Shown here one piece after another: positions 25,522 through 32,266 of a stretch of 35,231 bases of DNA; position 1 is the stretch's first letter, and each line of letters begins with the position of its first letter. The DNA is from QHBQ01 sp038230695. Its GTDB lineage: Bacteria > Chloroflexota > Chloroflexia > QHBQ01. The position numbers were made by a program, and so were the translations under genes. The notes under the pieces were generated by a model that worked only from the letters and a program-made list of their open reading frames with translations, had not been told where the DNA came from and made no database searches. The stretch spans positions 1 to 35,231 of the forward strand of contig JBBRMT010000017.1 of assembly GCA_038230695.1 (NCBI GenBank), written 5' to 3'.

Positions 25522-25869
25522 GTGAGAAAAATAGTCGAAGACCTGATCCGCATTGATGGCGTGATCGGCGCGTTGCTGGTAGGCAAGGATGGGCTGGTGG
25601 TTGCCAGCACGCTGCTGGAGGAGGAGGATGCCGAGGTGCTGGGCGCGATGGCCGCCGCGATGTATGGCACGCTCGCCAAAGCCTGCGAACGCATCGGTGT
25701 GGGTGGCCTCGCCAACTCCATCGTCGAAGCTAACGAAGGTACAATCCAGCTAATGGAGGCTGAAGACCTGCTCCTGGTGGTCATCACCGAGCGCAAGGTC
25801 AACATCGGCTACGTCAAGATCGAGATGCGCCGCGCCTCCAAGCGCATCCGCGAGGCCATCCCGCTATAA
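25522..25869 (+). CDS. Roadblock/LC7-domain protein
   Basis: A 115-aa single-domain protein with the roadblock/LC7 pattern: an N-terminal helix, IDGVIGALLVGKDGLVVAS (first strand pair), a central helix rich in Ala (AEVLGAMAAAMYGTL), then EGTIQLMEAEDLLLVVIT as the late strands and a basic C-terminal helix. Members of this fold dimerise and bind small Ras-like GTPases (MglB on MglA in bacteria) or act as scaffold subunits. No GTPase gene is in the window. Translation starts at GTG 25522 with GGAGGGAGAGG ending 8 nt upstream, 21 nt after the TPR scaffold stop, so the two are co-expressed. A hairpin follows at 25906. I infer that it binds or is organised by the TPR protein. Confidence 0.88.
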   Translation: MRKIVEDLIRIDGVIGALLVGKDGLVVASTLLEEEDAEVLGAMAAAMYGTLAKACERIGVGGLANSIVEANEGTIQLMEAEDLLLVVITERKVNIGYVKIEMRRASKRIREAIPL

Positions 25870-25905
25870 TCGTCGCCATCATCTAACTAATCAATACCTG
25901 CACCT

Positions 25906-25935
25906 AGCCAGCGGCAGCATCATTAGCCGCTGGCT
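25906..25935 (+). terminator. Probable terminator after the roadblock gene
   Basis: A perfect 10-bp stem (AGCCAGCGGC / GCCGCTGGCT) with a 10-nt loop lies 37 nt after the stop. The following T tract is short, so termination may be inefficient. Confidence 0.5.
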
Positions 25936-25975
25936 TGGCGTGATCGGCATTACTGGTACACCCTTTGCTCATTAG

Positions 25976-25984
25976 TGGTATAAT
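25976..25984 (+). promoter_or_regulatory. Extended -10 promoter for the 26030 gene
   Basis: TGGTATAAT gives a perfect TATAAT with the TG extension, about 45 nt before the ATG at 26030. No clear -35 hexamer is seen. Confidence 0.55.
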
Positions 25985-26029
25985 GTAGTTGGGCAATCTA
26001 AGGTCTTTATAGAAAGGTGTACCTCGGTC

Positions 26030-26446
26030 ATGATTAGACAGCCTATTGTTCGTTTGAACCAATTCGATAAGATCTGCATCGTCATTGCAGTTATATCCAT
26101 ACTTATCAGCGGTTTCTACGCTCTCGGCACAACAGATCACATTATGTTCGCTTCGTTTATGATTATCGGTTTTATCAGCCTGATGTTCATGCTGGGCGAT
26201 GTTATCCACCGAATAGCTGCTATATCCCCCCTCCCCCATCCTGGCTATACCTTGTTTATAGGCTATGCCCTGCTTTGTATCGGCACGATTATGTTCGCCC
26301 TTAGCTTGGTTCTGCCGACTGTTAATCAATCCTTGAACAATGACCTGCTAAACGCCTGGCTGTCTTTTGCCGGAATATTGCTCGTGGTAGTTGGTGCGTC
26401 AATTATAAGTTATATTATCAACGCAATCCGACGGCAACGTAGCTAG
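26030..26446 (+). CDS. Small four-helix membrane protein (138 aa)
   Basis: Four hydrophobic stretches (about 13-32, 40-60, 74-98 and 108-130) with a basic C-terminus (AIRRQRS) predict an inner-membrane protein. AAAGGTG lies about 11 nt before the ATG and an extended -10 promoter is upstream. No catalytic or transport motif is visible and I do not recognise the family. The gene is more AT-rich than its neighbours. It is 35 nt upstream of the DinB gene, so the two may be co-transcribed. Confidence 0.7.
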   Translation: MIRQPIVRLNQFDKICIVIAVISILISGFYALGTTDHIMFASFMIIGFISLMFMLGDVIHRIAAISPLPHPGYTLFIGYALLCIGTIMFALSLVLPTVNQSLNNDLLNAWLSFAGILLVVVGASIISYIINAIRRQRS

Positions 26447-26481
26447 TAACAACTCAAACTAGAAAACATAAAGGAGCAAAG

Positions 26482-27528
26482 ATGAGCAATCTTAACCCTG
26501 AGCCAGGCGGCTGTCCCTGCGGCACGCACCATGCAGGTGACATCAGCCACGCGCAGATGATTACCGCGCTGCGTACTCAACCGGGCGGCCTCAAGACGCT
26601 GGTACACGGTCTTAACGAGGAGCAACTTGCCCGCCCTGGACCCGATGGCAACTGGAGCATCAATCAGATCGTTGACCATATGGCTGCGGTTAGCGGCACG
26701 TTCGCTGATCGGGTCAATCTGATACTAAATGAGGAGCGGCCCGTGCTGCCCCGCGCTAACCGTGGCGACGATGCTGCCGCCAACGACCGCAACCTCGACG
26801 AAATGCTCGAACAGTTTGCTGCCAACGAGGCGCGGCTTGCCAACCTGCTGATCAGCCTGGGCGACGCGCAGTGGCAGCGGGTCGGCCTTGCCACTTCGAC
26901 GGACCGCCCCCACTATGAGTTTCAGGTTGATGCCGCACTTGTCCACCTGATCGATCATGATCGCGAACATCTGGCCGAGATTAGCAAGCTACGTAAGGCG
27001 ATGATTGACCCCGCTCAAGAACCATCGGGCGGCTGCGTCTGTGGGCTGCACTATGGCGGCGACATCAGCCACGCGCAGATGATCGCCGAGCTACGCTCCC
27101 ACCCCCGCGAACTGGCGGCGATGCTGCAAGGGCTGGATGAGGCAACCCTGACCCGCCCCGCCCCCAACGGCGGTTGGAGCATCAAGCAGCTAGTCGGCCA
27201 CCTGCGCGACGGAGCGGCTACCTACCTTGAGCGCACCGAGTTGATGCTGCACGAGGACAATCCCGCCATGCCGCGCATGGACCGTGCCGACGAGCCGAAC
27301 TACAATCGCAATGACCTGGGCAAGATGCTTGCTGACCTCGCCGCCACCGACGATCGCTTTGCCCAAACGCTGGAGAGCCTAACCGCGGCGCAGTGGCAGC
27401 GCACTGGTGTGCGTAAATCAGCAGAGGGTGAAGCACGCCTGGTGGTGGATGGCACAGCAGTGCATCACGTTGATCACGAACGTGAGCATATCGCCGAGAT
27501 CAACAAGCTGCTTCAACCGGGAGCTTAA
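26482..27528 (+). CDS. Tandem-duplicated DinB-like protein with two CxCGxH leaders
   Basis: The 348-aa protein consists of two homologous halves (about 1-172 and 180-347). Each begins with a matching leader, GGCPCGTHHAGDISHAQM and GGCVCGLHYGGDISHAQM, then a DinB-type four-helix bundle with a GNWSINQIVDHM / GGWSIKQLVGHL helix and an HLIDHDREHLAEI / HHVDHEREHIAEI helix near its end. DinB/YfiT bundles usually coordinate a metal through three histidines; here the H...DHxREH helix is kept, while the first site reads DH in the N-half and GH in the C-half. The CxCGxH leaders may add a second metal or thiol site. AAAGGAG precedes the ATG. It could be a thiol-transferase-like or damage-responsive protein; the substrate is unknown. 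Confidence 0.8.
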   Translation: MSNLNPEPGGCPCGTHHAGDISHAQMITALRTQPGGLKTLVHGLNEEQLARPGPDGNWSINQIVDHMAAVSGTFADRVNLILNEERPVLPRANRGDDAAANDRNLDEMLEQFAANEARLANLLISLGDAQWQRVGLATSTDRPHYEFQVDAALVHLIDHDREHLAEISKLRKAMIDPAQEPSGGCVCGLHYGGDISHAQMIAELRSHPRELAAMLQGLDEATLTRPAPNGGWSIKQLVGHLRDGAATYLERTELMLHEDNPAMPRMDRADEPNYNRNDLGKMLADLAATDDRFAQTLESLTAAQWQRTGVRKSAEGEARLVVDGTAVHHVDHEREHIAEINKLLQPGA

Positions 27529-27574
27529 TGGGCATAGTGGGAGGGTGGAGCGAGATAATGGAGATATACGGTAA

Positions 27575-27922
27575 CTATGGTTTCTTGTGACCCTTGCCCT
27601 TGCCCTTATCATTGCTTCCGTTGTTATCACCATCGCTATTGACGTTCTGGTGAATGGTAGGGGTTGGGGCGGCGGGTGGTTGCGGCGCAAGGCTGACCGG
27701 CGTTACGGTAGGCAACGCGCCGATCCGCAGCGGGGTGATGGTAGGCGGCGGCGCGATCATCGCCGGATTATTACTGCCAAGGTTGGCGGCGGGGTTGCTG
27801 GCGTTCACATGGGGTGAAAAGTTGGCCGCCAGCCACAGCACGAAAGTGATGACCATGACCAGGCCCAACGCCGCCATCAAGGCAGCCACGGCGGGCCGCC
27901 CCAGGGTCGTTGCTCTCATCAT
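27575..27922 (-). CDS. Single-pass membrane protein with Pro-rich, Lys-tailed extracytoplasmic domain (115 aa)
   Basis: An N-terminal membrane helix (about 12-34, VAALMAALGLVMVITFVLWLA) is followed by a Pro/Thr/Asn-rich segment of about 55 residues, an Asn/Asp-rich stretch, and a short basic tail (KGKGKGHKKP) encoded by AAGGGC-type repeats. It has no recognisable domain. AAGGTG lies just upstream of the ATGs at 27922 and 27919; a GTG at 27928 is a less likely start. It follows the 43-aa peptide gene after 31 nt on the same strand, and converges on the DinB gene. A surface or cell-wall-associated role is only a guess. Confidence 0.6.
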   Translation of the reverse strand: MMRATTLGRPAVAALMAALGLVMVITFVLWLAANFSPHVNASNPAANLGSNNPAMIAPPPTITPLRIGALPTVTPVSLAPQPPAAPTPTIHQNVNSDGDNNGSNDKGKGKGHKKP

Positions 27923-27953
27923 ATTCACCTTGCCGCGCTGAGGCGATTAGCGG

Positions 27954-28085
27954 TTACAGGTTGGGGATTGGTATCGCCGCCCCCGGCATGATCAGCGCAG
28001 ATGCAATCATCATCATGCTGATAAGCATAAACATTGCCAACATTTGCGCCGCTGTGCTGTGGGTCAAGCTATAAATCGTCTGCAT
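27954..28085 (-). CDS. Met-rich single-pass membrane peptide (43 aa)
   Basis: The ATG at 28085 has GAAGG 7 nt upstream. The peptide is a short polar start followed by one hydrophobic helix with eight methionines in 43 residues (FMLISMMMIASALIM) and a Pro-rich end. A promoter lies about 145 nt upstream, and the 115-aa membrane protein follows after 31 nt. It resembles the small membrane peptides that bind and regulate larger membrane complexes; no family is recognised. Confidence 0.5.
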   Translation of the reverse strand: MQTIYSLTHSTAAQMLAMFMLISMMMIASALIMPGAAIPIPNL

Positions 28086-28230
28086 TTTATGGCCTTCTTT
28101 CGGGATTATTGCATCGCTATCTCTTTTGAGGTTAAACGATGCCTCTGAACAGGCTGCCGCCCGCGCTTCGGAACGCATTTGCACACCTGCAAATCTAACC
28201 TCTTAATCTTATAACGCTACGCTGTGCTAG

Positions 28231-28260
28231 AAGATAGCACAATTAGCTAACATTTGTCAA
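28231..28260 (-). promoter_or_regulatory. Promoter for the two small membrane-protein genes
   Basis: On the minus strand TTGACA (28260-28255) is followed after 18 nt by TATCTT (28236-28231). It begins about 30 nt after the rlmB stop. Confidence 0.65.
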
Positions 28261-28288
28261 TTTTGGTGGTGTTGTTGATGGTGTGCGT

Positions 28289-29041
28289 CTACGCTGCTTC
28301 GTTGCGCTGGCGGGCGGCCTCGTACAGCACGATGCTACCCGCCACGGCGGCGTTGAGCGACTCGATGCGACCAAACATGGGCAGGCGCAGCAGGTAGTCG
28401 CACTTCTCGGCGGTGAGTCGCTGCAAGCCGTTGCCTTCGCTGCCCACCACGACCACCAGCGGGCCACGCAGGTCAACCTTGCTGTATAGCTGCGCCCCTT
28501 CTTCCTGCAAGCCCGCCACCCACAATCCCGCTGCCTGCAACTGCTCGATGGCGCGGGGCAGGTTGTTGACCGTAGCGATTTGCAAATGCTCGACCGCGCC
28601 CGCTGAGGCGTTGCTCACCGCCGGGGTAATGAGGGCGGCGCGACGCTCTGGTATAGCTACGCCCGCAACTCCCACTGCCTCGGCGGTACGCAGCAGGGTG
28701 GCGACGTTCTGAGGGTCTTGCAGATGATCGAGCGCCAGGAAGAGCGCATCCTGCTGCGTGGGCAATCCCTCCAGAAGCTCCTTGAAATCAGCATAGGGGT
28801 ATGGGCTGGCTTCGAGCGCGACCCCCTGATGGTTTGCGCCATTAGTCATCTGGTCGAGGCGCAGGCGCGGCAGGTTCTGCACCACGATGCCCAGCCTTTT
28901 TGCTTCGGTCACCGCCTCACCCAGCGTGCCGCTATCCTCCTGTACCAGCATCCCCTCGGCCAGCAACAGCCTGGTCGGTTTGCGCCGCCCCGCTCGCAGC
29001 GCCTCACGCACCGCGTTGCGGCCATACAATAGTTCGCTCAT
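28289..29041 (-). CDS. rlmB: 23S rRNA 2'-O-methyltransferase RlmB (TrmH/SpoU family)
   Basis: The 250-aa protein has an N-terminal substrate-binding domain (LLYGRNAVREAL, about 1-75) and a SPOUT methyltransferase domain. All three SpoU motifs are present: motif 1 with N and R (DPQNVATLLRTAEAVG), motif 2 (VVVVGSEGNGL) and motif 3 (LPMFGRIESLNAAVAGSIVLYEA). Length and the N-terminal domain fit RlmB, which methylates the 2'-OH of G2251 (E. coli numbering) in 23S rRNA using S-adenosylmethionine; a related TrmH group 3 target is possible. The ATG at 29041 has GAGGAG 7 nt upstream and starts the conserved sequence. The minus strand has an extended -10 (TGGTATATT) at 29078-29070. It is divergent from the MFS gene. 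Confidence 0.9.
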   Translation of the reverse strand: MSELLYGRNAVREALRAGRRKPTRLLLAEGMLVQEDSGTLGEAVTEAKRLGIVVQNLPRLRLDQMTNGANHQGVALEASPYPYADFKELLEGLPTQQDALFLALDHLQDPQNVATLLRTAEAVGVAGVAIPERRAALITPAVSNASAGAVEHLQIATVNNLPRAIEQLQAAGLWVAGLQEEGAQLYSKVDLRGPLVVVVGSEGNGLQRLTAEKCDYLLRLPMFGRIESLNAAVAGSIVLYEAARQRNEAA

Positions 29042-29069
29042 TTTAGTCTCCTCAAGTCTCTCTGCAGCT

Positions 29070-29078
29070 AATATACCA
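29070..29078 (-). promoter_or_regulatory. Possible extended -10 of rlmB
   Basis: The minus strand reads TGGTATATT, about 30 nt before the rlmB ATG. No clear -35 is seen. Confidence 0.35.
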
Positions 29079-29175
29079 TATCTGGAGATTGTCGGATAAT
29101 GCCTCAGCTTTGGGGGACTTTTCTGCTGCTGATTTCGTTTGATATACAAGTCTTGATTCATTAATGGAGGTGTAT

Positions 29176-30159
29176 ATGGAAGCAATCCGCGACCCTGTCT
29201 CAGCAACTACCCAGCCCACCAACCCAGTTAAATCTCACCTATGGCTGGCTTTCGTCGTGCTGCTGCAAGGCGCAGTAATGGCTGTGCTGAATGTCGGCGC
29301 GATCGTACCTGCCATCACACAGATCGAGCAGATATTTAATATCGGGGAGCAGCCCTACAACTATGCTGGACTAATTAACTGTAACTATGAAACCTGCCAG
29401 TCAGGCGAGTTGCGGCCTCCCTGGCAGCTTGACCTTGCAGTTTGGTTTTATGCTGTTGTCTTCGTCCTCGCCATACTCGGAGGTAATCGAATACTCCATA
29501 GAGTTGGATATCGCCGCACCGCCCTGCTTGCCCTGACCCTCTTCACCATCGGCTCGTTCGGTGCATCGCTAACCGGTAGCCATATCTTTCATCTAACCCC
29601 CGATCTCAATTGGCTGCTCTATTGCCGACTGGCACAGGCGCTTGGCGGCGGAGCGATGCTGGCTCTCGCCTTTGCGCTAGGTCGGAAATTGCACCTGCGT
29701 CGCTCCTGCCAACCCGATCTTATATATTACCCGGATCGCTGCAATTTTCTTGTGATTGCAACCTGCTGCATCGCCGCCTTTGGCGGGGTTCTGCTTGGTT
29801 CTTTTTACGGGTCGGCGGTGCTGTCCCGCTTTACTGATTGGTACTGGCTGTACCTGCTCAATTTCTTCTTCGGGGTTGGCACGATCGCGCTACTGAACCG
29901 ACTCATGTTGCCAGGCGAGGATACCGAGGAGGAGATGGGCGTAGGGATTTGGCTCGCCTTTAGTCTGGTTTTCATAGTGCTGGCGGTGCTGCAGATTCAT
30001 CACCACCCGATTATATATATGGTACCTCATGTTGCACCTGACTTTGGCTTAGTATCCCGCTTTGACACCCCAATTGGCGGCGGTTATAATAGCTCCGCCA
30101 TGTGCAGCGCCAAAATCCAAAATCCAAAATCCAAAATCGAAGACCGATGCGCGTCGTAA
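29176..30159 (+). CDS. MFS transporter (14-helix DHA2-like), probably 3'-truncated
   Basis: The 327-aa product has about seven membrane helices and the motif C-like region CRLAQALGGGAMLA after helix 3, as in the first half of 14-helix drug/proton antiporters, whose members are normally about 450-550 aa. After the last helix (LAFSLVFIVLAVLQ) it continues into about 50 residues that are not transporter-like. Their DNA contains a consensus promoter for the next gene (30062-30090) and a heptamer array (30114-30137). The missing half and the use of the neighbour's promoter as coding sequence suggest that the 3' half was lost and the gene is a remnant. GGAGG lies 5 nt before the ATG at 29176. If expressed, it is unlikely to transport normally. 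Confidence 0.75.
   Translation: MEAIRDPVSATTQPTNPVKSHLWLAFVVLLQGAVMAVLNVGAIVPAITQIEQIFNIGEQPYNYAGLINCNYETCQSGELRPPWQLDLAVWFYAVVFVLAILGGNRILHRVGYRRTALLALTLFTIGSFGASLTGSHIFHLTPDLNWLLYCRLAQALGGGAMLALAFALGRKLHLRRSCQPDLIYYPDRCNFLVIATCCIAAFGGVLLGSFYGSAVLSRFTDWYWLYLLNFFFGVGTIALLNRLMLPGEDTEEEMGVGIWLAFSLVFIVLAVLQIHHHPIIYMVPHVAPDFGLVSRFDTPIGGGYNSSAMCSAKIQNPKSKIEDRCAS
30062..30090 (+). promoter_or_regulatory. Consensus sigma-70 promoter of the glycan cluster
   Basis: TTGACA (30062-30067), a 17-nt spacer and TATAAT (30085-30090): both hexamers are perfect. It lies about 57 nt before the GT4 start, inside the reading frame of the truncated MFS gene. Confidence 0.88.
30114..30137. repeat. Heptamer array, unit AATCCAA (3 units)
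   Basis: Three perfect units and a partial one lie between the promoter and the GT4 start codon. The same unit occurs at 33134-33164. The array is read through by the MFS frame. Confidence 0.88.
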
Positions 30160-31376
30160 TCATCGGCCTGGGCGGGGTGAGCCGCACCTTCTACAACTGG
30201 CCGGAGCGCACCCTGGGGCGGGCGCTGACGCGGCGCAGCCACGCGGTGACTGCCTATGGCTACCTGACCGACGCGCCGGACATGAGCCACGACGAGGTGA
30301 TTGACGGCATCAACGTGGTGCGCGTGCCTGCCCGCATCTGGAACAATCGCCGATTTGCCGCCGCGCTGGCCGTCGAACCGCGCCCCGATGTCGTCCACAT
30401 CATGCACCCACGCAACGCGCTGGCCTTCGCCGCGGTGCGTCACTATCGCCGCCTCGGCGTGCCGGTGGTCTATACCTGGCTTGGCCCTTTCCACGATGAA
30501 TACCTGGTGGACGACCGCGATGCGCCCTATGATGCCTCTCCCCACTTCGACCACCTCATCTTCGATCCCGCCATCGCAGTGCGACGCGCCCTGACTGGCC
30601 GCCATGTAAAGTATACGCTGCGAAACTTCGCGCTGCACTGGCCGTTGCGACAGGCGAGTTGGTGGCTACCCTGTTCGCGCCACGAGGCGGGCATAATCAA
30701 GCAGATGGCTATCCCCCCCGCCCGCACCAGCGTGGTGCCGCTCTGGATTGACCCCGCGCCCTACCAGCAGCCGCCCGTGCCTGTACCGGGCGTGGATGGT
30801 GCGACCCGTCCCTGGCTACTGTACATCGGTCAACTTACCCGCCGTAAGTGCTACGACCTGGTGGTAGAGGCAATGCCGCGCATAGTCGCCACCTACCCCA
30901 CTGCTACCTTTCTATTCGTTACCCACAATCCGGCGCAGCGCGAACAGCTGATGACGATGGCTGTCCAGCGCGGGGTTAGTGAACGGCTACGCTTCCTCGG
31001 TCGCCTTAGCGACGAAGAGAAGTCCACCCTGATGCAGCAGAGCGATATTTACCTTTATCCCAGCCGTTACGAGGGCTTTGGCCTGCCGCTGCTGGAGAGC
31101 ATGGCAGCGGGCGTGCCGCTAATCAGCACCGATATTCCGGTGGTCAACGAGACGGTGCAGCACGAGTACAACGGCCTGCTCACCCCCTACAACGACGCGC
31201 CCGCGCTGGCCGAGGCTGCGCTGCAGCTGCTGGGCGACGAGGCGCTGCGCCAGCGGCTAATTGCGGGCGGCCACGCCACCCTGCGCGAACGTTATGGCGA
31301 GGCCAGGCTAATCGGCGAAATCGAAGGCTATTACCAGCAAGCGATTGAGTTCGCCCAGCTAAGGAGGGGTGGATAA
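30147..31376 (+). CDS. GT4-family glycosyltransferase
   Basis: The 409-aa protein is a GT-B-fold retaining glycosyltransferase. The N-terminal Rossmann domain begins MRVVIIGLGGVSRTFY and the C-terminal domain carries the GT4 signature (WLLYIGQLTRRKCYDLVVEA, then SRYEGFGLPLLESMAAGVPLISTD, with the E-x7-E pair). It would use a nucleotide-sugar donor on a lipid-linked or surface glycan; donor and acceptor are unknown. I chose the ATG at 30147 because it starts the conserved domain and lies below the promoter and heptamer array; an upstream in-frame extension translates the repeat. It is the first gene of an overlapping run: its stop overlaps the next start (TAATG). Confidence 0.88.
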   Translation: MRVVIIGLGGVSRTFYNWPERTLGRALTRRSHAVTAYGYLTDAPDMSHDEVIDGINVVRVPARIWNNRRFAAALAVEPRPDVVHIMHPRNALAFAAVRHYRRLGVPVVYTWLGPFHDEYLVDDRDAPYDASPHFDHLIFDPAIAVRRALTGRHVKYTLRNFALHWPLRQASWWLPCSRHEAGIIKQMAIPPARTSVVPLWIDPAPYQQPPVPVPGVDGATRPWLLYIGQLTRRKCYDLVVEAMPRIVATYPTATFLFVTHNPAQREQLMTMAVQRGVSERLRFLGRLSDEEKSTLMQQSDIYLYPSRYEGFGLPLLESMAAGVPLISTDIPVVNETVQHEYNGLLTPYNDAPALAEAALQLLGDEALRQRLIAGGHATLRERYGEARLIGEIEGYYQQAIEFAQLRRGG

Positions 31377-32266
31377 TGCGCGTCTTTATCGTAGGCGCAA
31401 CCGGCGTGCTGGGCCGCGCCTTGCTGCCGCTTCTGCAAGCGCAGGGCCACAGCGTGCGGGCATTGGTGCGCGACCCCGCTAAGTTGCCAGCCGATGGTGT
31501 TGAGGCGGTGAGCGGCGACTTGCTCGATGCTGGCATTGAGTCCCCCTTGCCCGCGATGTTGGCGGGCTGCGACGCTGCCGTTCACATCGCCACCGCCATC
31601 CCGCATAACCCCACCGCGCCCGGCGCGTGGCAGGCGAACACCCGCTTGCGTACCGAAGGCACTCGCCGCCTGCTCGATGCCACGCTGGCCGCAGGTGTGC
31701 CGCGCTACGTGCAGCAAAGCATCGTGATGGCCTACCCCGATGGCGGCGACCGCTGGATTGACGAAAGCACTCCGCTTGACAGTTCGCAAGCCCGCGCCTC
31801 TCTGGTGGGGCCAATTATAATCATGGAAGGGATGCTCCACGCCGTACCCGCCGCTCAGTTGCAGTGGTGCATCCTGCGTGGCGGCACGTTTGTCGGCCCT
31901 GGCACGGCGCAGGATGATCAGGTGGCCTGGCTGCGGCAGAGGAATGTAGCCATCCCCGGCGAAGGTCGCAACTTTATCTCGCCCATCCACGTTAGCGACA
32001 TGGCTACAGCAATTGTCGCGGCGTTGGAGCAAGCTACTGGTGGATCCACCTTCAACATTGTGGACACGCCGTTGCGTTATGGCGAATATCTGGATGGCCT
32101 TAGCGATCGCCTCGGTGTGAGTCGTCCGCAGCGCACCCCCGGCCTGCCTTCTGGTCCTTCATATCGCTGTAGCAACCAGGCAGCCCGCACCGCGCTGGCC
32201 TGGACCCCCAACCATAGCATCTGGCCCACTATCACGCCACAGGATGTGAAACCAAGTGGTCGTTGA
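31376..32266 (+). CDS. NAD(P)-binding epimerase/dehydratase-like protein (atypical extended SDR)
   Basis: The 296-aa protein has the extended-SDR Rossmann start (FIVGATGVLGRALL, glycines at 7, 10 and 13), a GDLLD segment, VHIATA and the later FISPIHVSDMATAI motif typical of NAD-dependent epimerase-like proteins. The expected Ser/Tyr-x3-Lys catalytic set is degenerate: the Ser in QQSIVMAYPDG is present, but the segment that should hold YxxxK reads SLVGPIIIMEGML. It may bind NAD(P)H without classical epimerase chemistry, as in NmrA-like or complex I-associated atypical SDRs. AAGGAGG precedes the ATG, which overlaps the GT4 stop; the end overlaps the next gene by 11 nt. A role in surface-sugar modification is inferred from context. 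Confidence 0.82.
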   Translation: MRVFIVGATGVLGRALLPLLQAQGHSVRALVRDPAKLPADGVEAVSGDLLDAGIESPLPAMLAGCDAAVHIATAIPHNPTAPGAWQANTRLRTEGTRRLLDATLAAGVPRYVQQSIVMAYPDGGDRWIDESTPLDSSQARASLVGPIIIMEGMLHAVPAAQLQWCILRGGTFVGPGTAQDDQVAWLRQRNVAIPGEGRNFISPIHVSDMATAIVAALEQATGGSTFNIVDTPLRYGEYLDGLSDRLGVSRPQRTPGLPSGPSYRCSNQAARTALAWTPNHSIWPTITPQDVKPSGR

